From contig CANMAW010000002.1 in NCBI GenBank assembly GCA_947495915.1, positions 434,001 through 498,000 on the forward strand: a stretch of DNA of 64,000 nucleotides, written 5' to 3'. The stretch is from Maribacter algarum (ex Lu et al. 2025) (nom. illeg.) (GTDB taxonomy: Bacteria; Bacteroidota; Bacteroidia; Flavobacteriales; Flavobacteriaceae). Below are positions 61,701 to 64,000 of this stretch, piece after piece. Both the position numbers and the translations under genes were made by a program. The notes below the pieces were generated by a model, which did not search any database, had not been told where the DNA came from, and worked only from the letters and a program-made list of their open reading frames with translations. The stretch's first letter is position 1. Each line of letters begins with the position of its first letter.

Positions 61701-61904
61701 AAAACGAAATATGCCATCGCCTTGGGTGGCGATCCAAATAAAACCAGATTTGTCTTCAACTATAGAAGATATAGGCTTTTTTGATATCCCATTTTTAACC
61801 TTAACGAAACTCAAATTTTCAAAGTCTAAATGCTGAGCTATTGAAAAATTGACATCAAAAAATATAAATAGTAGAACACTAAATATCAAGTAATTTATTT
61901 TCAT
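58764..61904 (-). CDS. Two-component propeller sensor histidine kinase
   Basis: The 1046-residue protein has a Sec signal (MKINYLIFSVLLFIFFDVNFSIAQ), two seven-bladed propellers built from Reg_prop repeats (ISSIVEDKSGFIWIATQGDGIF and similar, about 25-690), a Y_Y_Y domain (YAYRLKGFDKDWNYVGN), one membrane helix (TYFILGVLGLWIFFKF), a HisKA_3 phosphoacceptor region (ERISKELHDNLLGNIFGIRLGL) and a HATPase domain with GGIGLKNIKSRVQELGG. It has no receiver or HTH of its own, unlike hybrid HTCS proteins. Start 61904 begins the signal peptide; 61916 is possible. It likely phosphorylates the regulator encoded downstream. Confidence 0.92.
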   Translation of the reverse strand: MKINYLIFSVLLFIFFDVNFSIAQHLDFENLSFVKVKNGISKKPISSIVEDKSGFIWIATQGDGIFRFDGSNYENFTYHFEGQNSFELPIVYCLYLDTKNQLWAGTNRGISLYNEDLNRFENVNFEKIGGIKGTIDVICLIENENHNIIIGTDYQGAYQMPLDASSISKIKVNTQIEEDFVFKSFSKSQQGTIYAGTNEGLFVLDSDIKIFKNQFSTEFNELITCSAFDANDNLWFGTLAGNIYKFDKKNNKPTLILSATTRRIFSLLFIDDYLMIGTELDGLMAYNLKNKNLHKYKANTLVENSLASMSIWQVYADSQKRLWIGSFEQGIQMVDQFNSKFNTIEYIPGDSSSLQGASIAGIQQDSEGKLWIGAPGGIDVYDPATKKIEHINKYQDSKFKGLTSTAILSVLLDQNDGVWVGTWDKGIFYLEKGASSFTNYTTNSSKNAIVTNSIFDFAEDSNGNIFIASFLKGIHYYNAKKKRIYYCNSAAFVETGLVKADSRVVFVDTADNIWVGTKTDLFKLTLKADDTFIVNRMTSQMKKDGAYLDVNPILSLFQSVDGTVWIGTNGNGLFSYNQDLNTFQEYTNFKDFNQTVINGITESKNGNIWVNGTLGLSQLNFKSNKASNYTSDDGLLSKYFNDNTLFTASDGTIYVGSFDGINYFKPEQLRINPKSPTVYLSKLKLFNKEVFPLTKDSPLNKELSQTTKIELNHQQSVFTIDYASINYTRPEKNTYAYRLKGFDKDWNYVGNTTSATYTNLNPGHYKFEVKGANNDGVWNNTPTSVAIIVIPPWWKTIWAKCTYFILGVLGLWIFFKFRISQIHIKTQKAYQNKLLMQLKLDEGRQIEKERISKELHDNLLGNIFGIRLGLDNTDGKNQHQLLSDRKKFVSKLSELEQEVRNISHGLSPNLSFSNQDFIQLVEQLLVDQCSAYPITYSLENDPNIIWATVHNDIKFNLYRVIQESILNIFKHANASTIAINFKKCSDKIHLQILDNGVGFKKEYTYGGIGLKNIKSRVQELGGSAYFENKKGYGAVIRVELPIDMKM

Positions 61905-61913
61905 ATCAGCAAC

Positions 61914-61943
61914 CAAAGATAAAAGAACAGATAAATCTTACAA
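61914..61943 (-). promoter_or_regulatory. Promoter of the propeller histidine kinase
   Basis: On the minus strand TTG (61943-61941), exactly 19 bases, TATCTTTG (61921-61914) match the Bacteroidota consensus fully. The -7 element ends only nine bases before the ATG at 61904, so the mRNA would have almost no leader. Confidence 0.75.
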
Positions 61944-62110
61944 CGTTTTTGTCATATATCATTTGTATAGCATTCTGAATGTGAATTTTGGCTTTTAGAT
62001 ATAAATGCGTGGTATATGGTATCGCTTCAAAACCGCTAATAATATTGGAAAAGTACTGTACTTTCTTTGTGAAATTATAGTTGCAAAGGGTGAATTCGTC
62101 TTGTTTGTTT

Positions 62111-62126
62111 ATTAAACTAGTTTAAT
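62111..62126. promoter_or_regulatory. 16-bp perfect palindrome upstream of the acyl-CoA dehydrogenase gene
   Basis: ATTAAACTAGTTTAAT is fully palindromic and lies 51 bases before the ATG at 62178. Position and symmetry suggest an operator for a dimeric repressor (TetR-type repressors are common for fatty-acid genes). AT-rich palindromes can also arise by chance. Confidence 0.4.
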
Positions 62127-62177
62127 GACTTTGGGTGAAATTTCCTTTACCTTGAGACTTCTTAAATAAAGTTGATA

Positions 62178-63986
62178 ATGGCAAACCAGTACATAGATTT
62201 AGAAAATTTAAAATTTTTATTATACAAAGTTCATGGTCTAAAAGAAGTGCTTGACCAAGAAAAGTACGCTGACAATGATCAAGATTCGGTGGAGCTTTTA
62301 CTAAACTCTGTAAAAGAATTTTCAGACAAAGAGTTGTATCCATTTTTCCGCGAAATGGATGAAAATCCAGCTCATTTTAAAGATGGAGAAATTATAGTGC
62401 ATCCTCAGGTTACAAAGTATATGAAAGAAGGAGGTGAGATGGGGTTTATTTCTGGCGGATTTCCATATGAAGATGGTGGAATGCAATTGCCTTCAATGGT
62501 AATTAATGCCTCTGCTTTTATACAAGATGCGGCCAATAATCACTTGCCAGGTTATATTGGATTAACTGTCGGTGCTGCGGAGTTAATAACTCATTTTGCA
62601 AATAGAAAATTGAATGAGACTTATGTGCCTAAAATGTTAGCGGGTACTTGGGGTGGTACCATGTGTTTGACTGAACCTCAGGCTGGCAGTTCGTTATCAG
62701 ATATCGTTACTTCTGCTACATCTGAAGGAGGAATTTATAAAATTCACGGTCAAAAGATATTTATTTCAGGAGGAGATTATAAAGGAGCAGAAAACATAGT
62801 GCATCTGGTTCTCGCAAGAGTGAAAGGCGCACCTGCTGGAACTAAGGGCATCTCGCTTTTTGTGGTTCCAAAGAAAAGAATTAATGATGATGGTAGTTTA
62901 ACTTCTAATGATGTACAGACAGTAGCAGATTTTGAAAAAATGGGGCAAAGGGGGTATTGCACAACTCATTTGTTTTTTGGTGATAAAGATGATTGTCATG
63001 GCTGGCTAGTAGGAGAGGAAAATCAGGGTTTAAAATATATGTTTTTGATGATGAATGGTGCGAGAATAGCAGTTGGTAGAGGTGCTGCGGCTATTGCATC
63101 AGCAGCATATCAGGCATCATTAAATTATGCTCATGAAAGAGCACAAGGAAGAAAATTAACCAGCTCAGGAAAGAAAAATGCAAACGAAGAACAAACCTTA
63201 ATTATTAATCACCCCGACGTTCGAAGAATGTTAATGCTACAAAAAGTGGTTACAGAGGGTTCGTTGAGCTTAGTCTTATTGGCGGCTAAATATCATGATT
63301 TATCACTATCACATGTAGATAATAGTGTTCGTGAAAAGTACAACATGTTGTTAGAAATAATGACTCCGGTGGTAAAAACGTACCCTTCTGAAATGGGAAG
63401 AATTGCCGTTGATAATGGTGTGCAAATTCTTGGAGGTTATGGTTTTTGTACGGACTATGTACTGCAACAATATTTAAGAGATATTCGTATTTCAGCCCTA
63501 TATGAAGGTACTACGGGTATACAATCACAAGATTTATTAGGCCGAAAAATCACCATGAATAATGGTAAAGCATTGCAATTGCTTTCTGAAGAAATAACAA
63601 ACTCCATTAAAGTTGCTTTAGCAGATGAAACTTTAGCACCATATGCAAAAAAGTTAAGTGCCAAGTTAGAATTAACGCAGCAAGTTTTACAGTCATTAAT
63701 GGGGTATGCAATGAAAGGAAATTATGAACGATTCTTAGCTGATGCCACCCCTTTTATGGAGTTTTTTAGCAACATAATTTTAGCTTGGTTATGGCTTGAT
63801 ATCGCTCGTGAAGCTAATCAGTCATTAGAAATTGGTGCTAAAGAGAATAGTGTTGAATTTTATGAAAGTAAGGTTAGTGCTATGAAATTTTATTTTAAAT
63901 ACGAACTACCAAAGACCAACGGTTTGGCAGAAATTTTAATGGATGATCAGGCACTAACTATTGGTGCAGATCATCATATTTTCTAA
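62178..63986 (+). CDS. Large acyl-CoA dehydrogenase (about 600 residues)
   Basis: The 602-residue flavoprotein catalyses alpha,beta-dehydrogenation of an acyl-CoA in beta-oxidation. Visible motifs are LTEPQAGSSLSDIVTSAT and FISGGDYKGAENIVHLVLARV (FAD/substrate site), MMNGARIAVGRGAAAIASAAYQ, AQGRKLTSSGK and the C-terminal GGYGFCTDYVLQQYLRDIRISALYEGTTGIQSQDLLGRKI, where the Glu of YEGTTGIQ is the usual catalytic base. An additional C-terminal helical domain makes it larger than short-chain enzymes. ATG 62178 (MANQYIDLENLKFL) was preferred over TTG 62172. Chain-length preference cannot be read off. Confidence 0.94.
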   Translation: MANQYIDLENLKFLLYKVHGLKEVLDQEKYADNDQDSVELLLNSVKEFSDKELYPFFREMDENPAHFKDGEIIVHPQVTKYMKEGGEMGFISGGFPYEDGGMQLPSMVINASAFIQDAANNHLPGYIGLTVGAAELITHFANRKLNETYVPKMLAGTWGGTMCLTEPQAGSSLSDIVTSATSEGGIYKIHGQKIFISGGDYKGAENIVHLVLARVKGAPAGTKGISLFVVPKKRINDDGSLTSNDVQTVADFEKMGQRGYCTTHLFFGDKDDCHGWLVGEENQGLKYMFLMMNGARIAVGRGAAAIASAAYQASLNYAHERAQGRKLTSSGKKNANEEQTLIINHPDVRRMLMLQKVVTEGSLSLVLLAAKYHDLSLSHVDNSVREKYNMLLEIMTPVVKTYPSEMGRIAVDNGVQILGGYGFCTDYVLQQYLRDIRISALYEGTTGIQSQDLLGRKITMNNGKALQLLSEEITNSIKVALADETLAPYAKKLSAKLELTQQVLQSLMGYAMKGNYERFLADATPFMEFFSNIILAWLWLDIAREANQSLEIGAKENSVEFYESKVSAMKFYFKYELPKTNGLAEILMDDQALTIGADHHIF

Positions 63987-64000
63987 TATCTTAATGAAAT

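Overview
The window looks like chromosome of a marine-type Flavobacteriaceae bacterium (Bacteroidota). Support comes from low GC, Bacteroidota-type promoters (TTG, about 19 bases, TAnnTTTG), two proteins with type IX secretion (type B) C-terminal sorting domains, fused SecDF, Rho with a long basic insert, and families largely confined to this phylum (DUF4293, DUF1599, BT_3928-like, two-component-type propeller sensors). No phage, insertion sequence, CRISPR array or rRNA was seen.

Layout. 1-1.6 kb: two copies of a small lipoprotein gene with a shared 5' leader, flanking a small conserved protein gene. 1.7-5.8 kb: mdh and secDF. 5.9-12.5 kb (minus strand): folE-cysS-yidD, then lgt, a DUF192 lipoprotein, an alpha/beta hydrolase, a GNAT acetyltransferase and a ModF/PhrA-like ABC ATPase, the last genes joined by TAATG/ATGA overlaps. 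12.6-20.8 kb: tandem type IX substrates, a FadL-like porin with an SR/GW-rich lipoprotein, proS, two identical tRNA-Glu genes and rpsT. 21-25 kb (minus): two tandem paralogous membrane proteins, a lipoprotein, rho. 25-34 kb: housekeeping genes (truA, an MsbA-like exporter, cdaA-folP, DUF1599, BT_3928-like, tpiA, prmA, clpS).

34-41 kb is accessory. A membrane-spanning propeller sensor ends directly in a LuxR-type helix-turn-helix. It is followed by a GH16 endoglucanase-like lipoprotein that carries a beta-sandwich insert inside its catalytic domain, then a split YeeE/YedE transporter and a small lipoprotein.

41-56 kb is a divergent hexuronate locus. Minus strand: lacI-type regulator, secreted ThuA protein, uxaC. 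Plus strand: DUF6807 lipoprotein, Tat-exported Gfo/Idh/MocA protein, lipoprotein Gfo/Idh protein, SDR fructuronate reductase, uxuA, a TRAP transporter (dctP-dctQ-dctM) and a heme c-containing PVC-type dehydrogenase. The inferred flow is TRAP import of glucuronate, UxaC isomerisation, SDR reduction and UxuA dehydration to KDG. Five exported proteins of unclear role (two of them Gfo/Idh proteins, one heme c-linked) suggest an additional envelope-located oxidative step. LacI-type operator candidates lie in both divergent promoters. This locus is the best candidate for an undescribed system.

56-64 kb: an anchored envelope protein, a Crp/Fnr-type regulator, a LuxR response regulator with its propeller histidine kinase, and a large acyl-CoA dehydrogenase.
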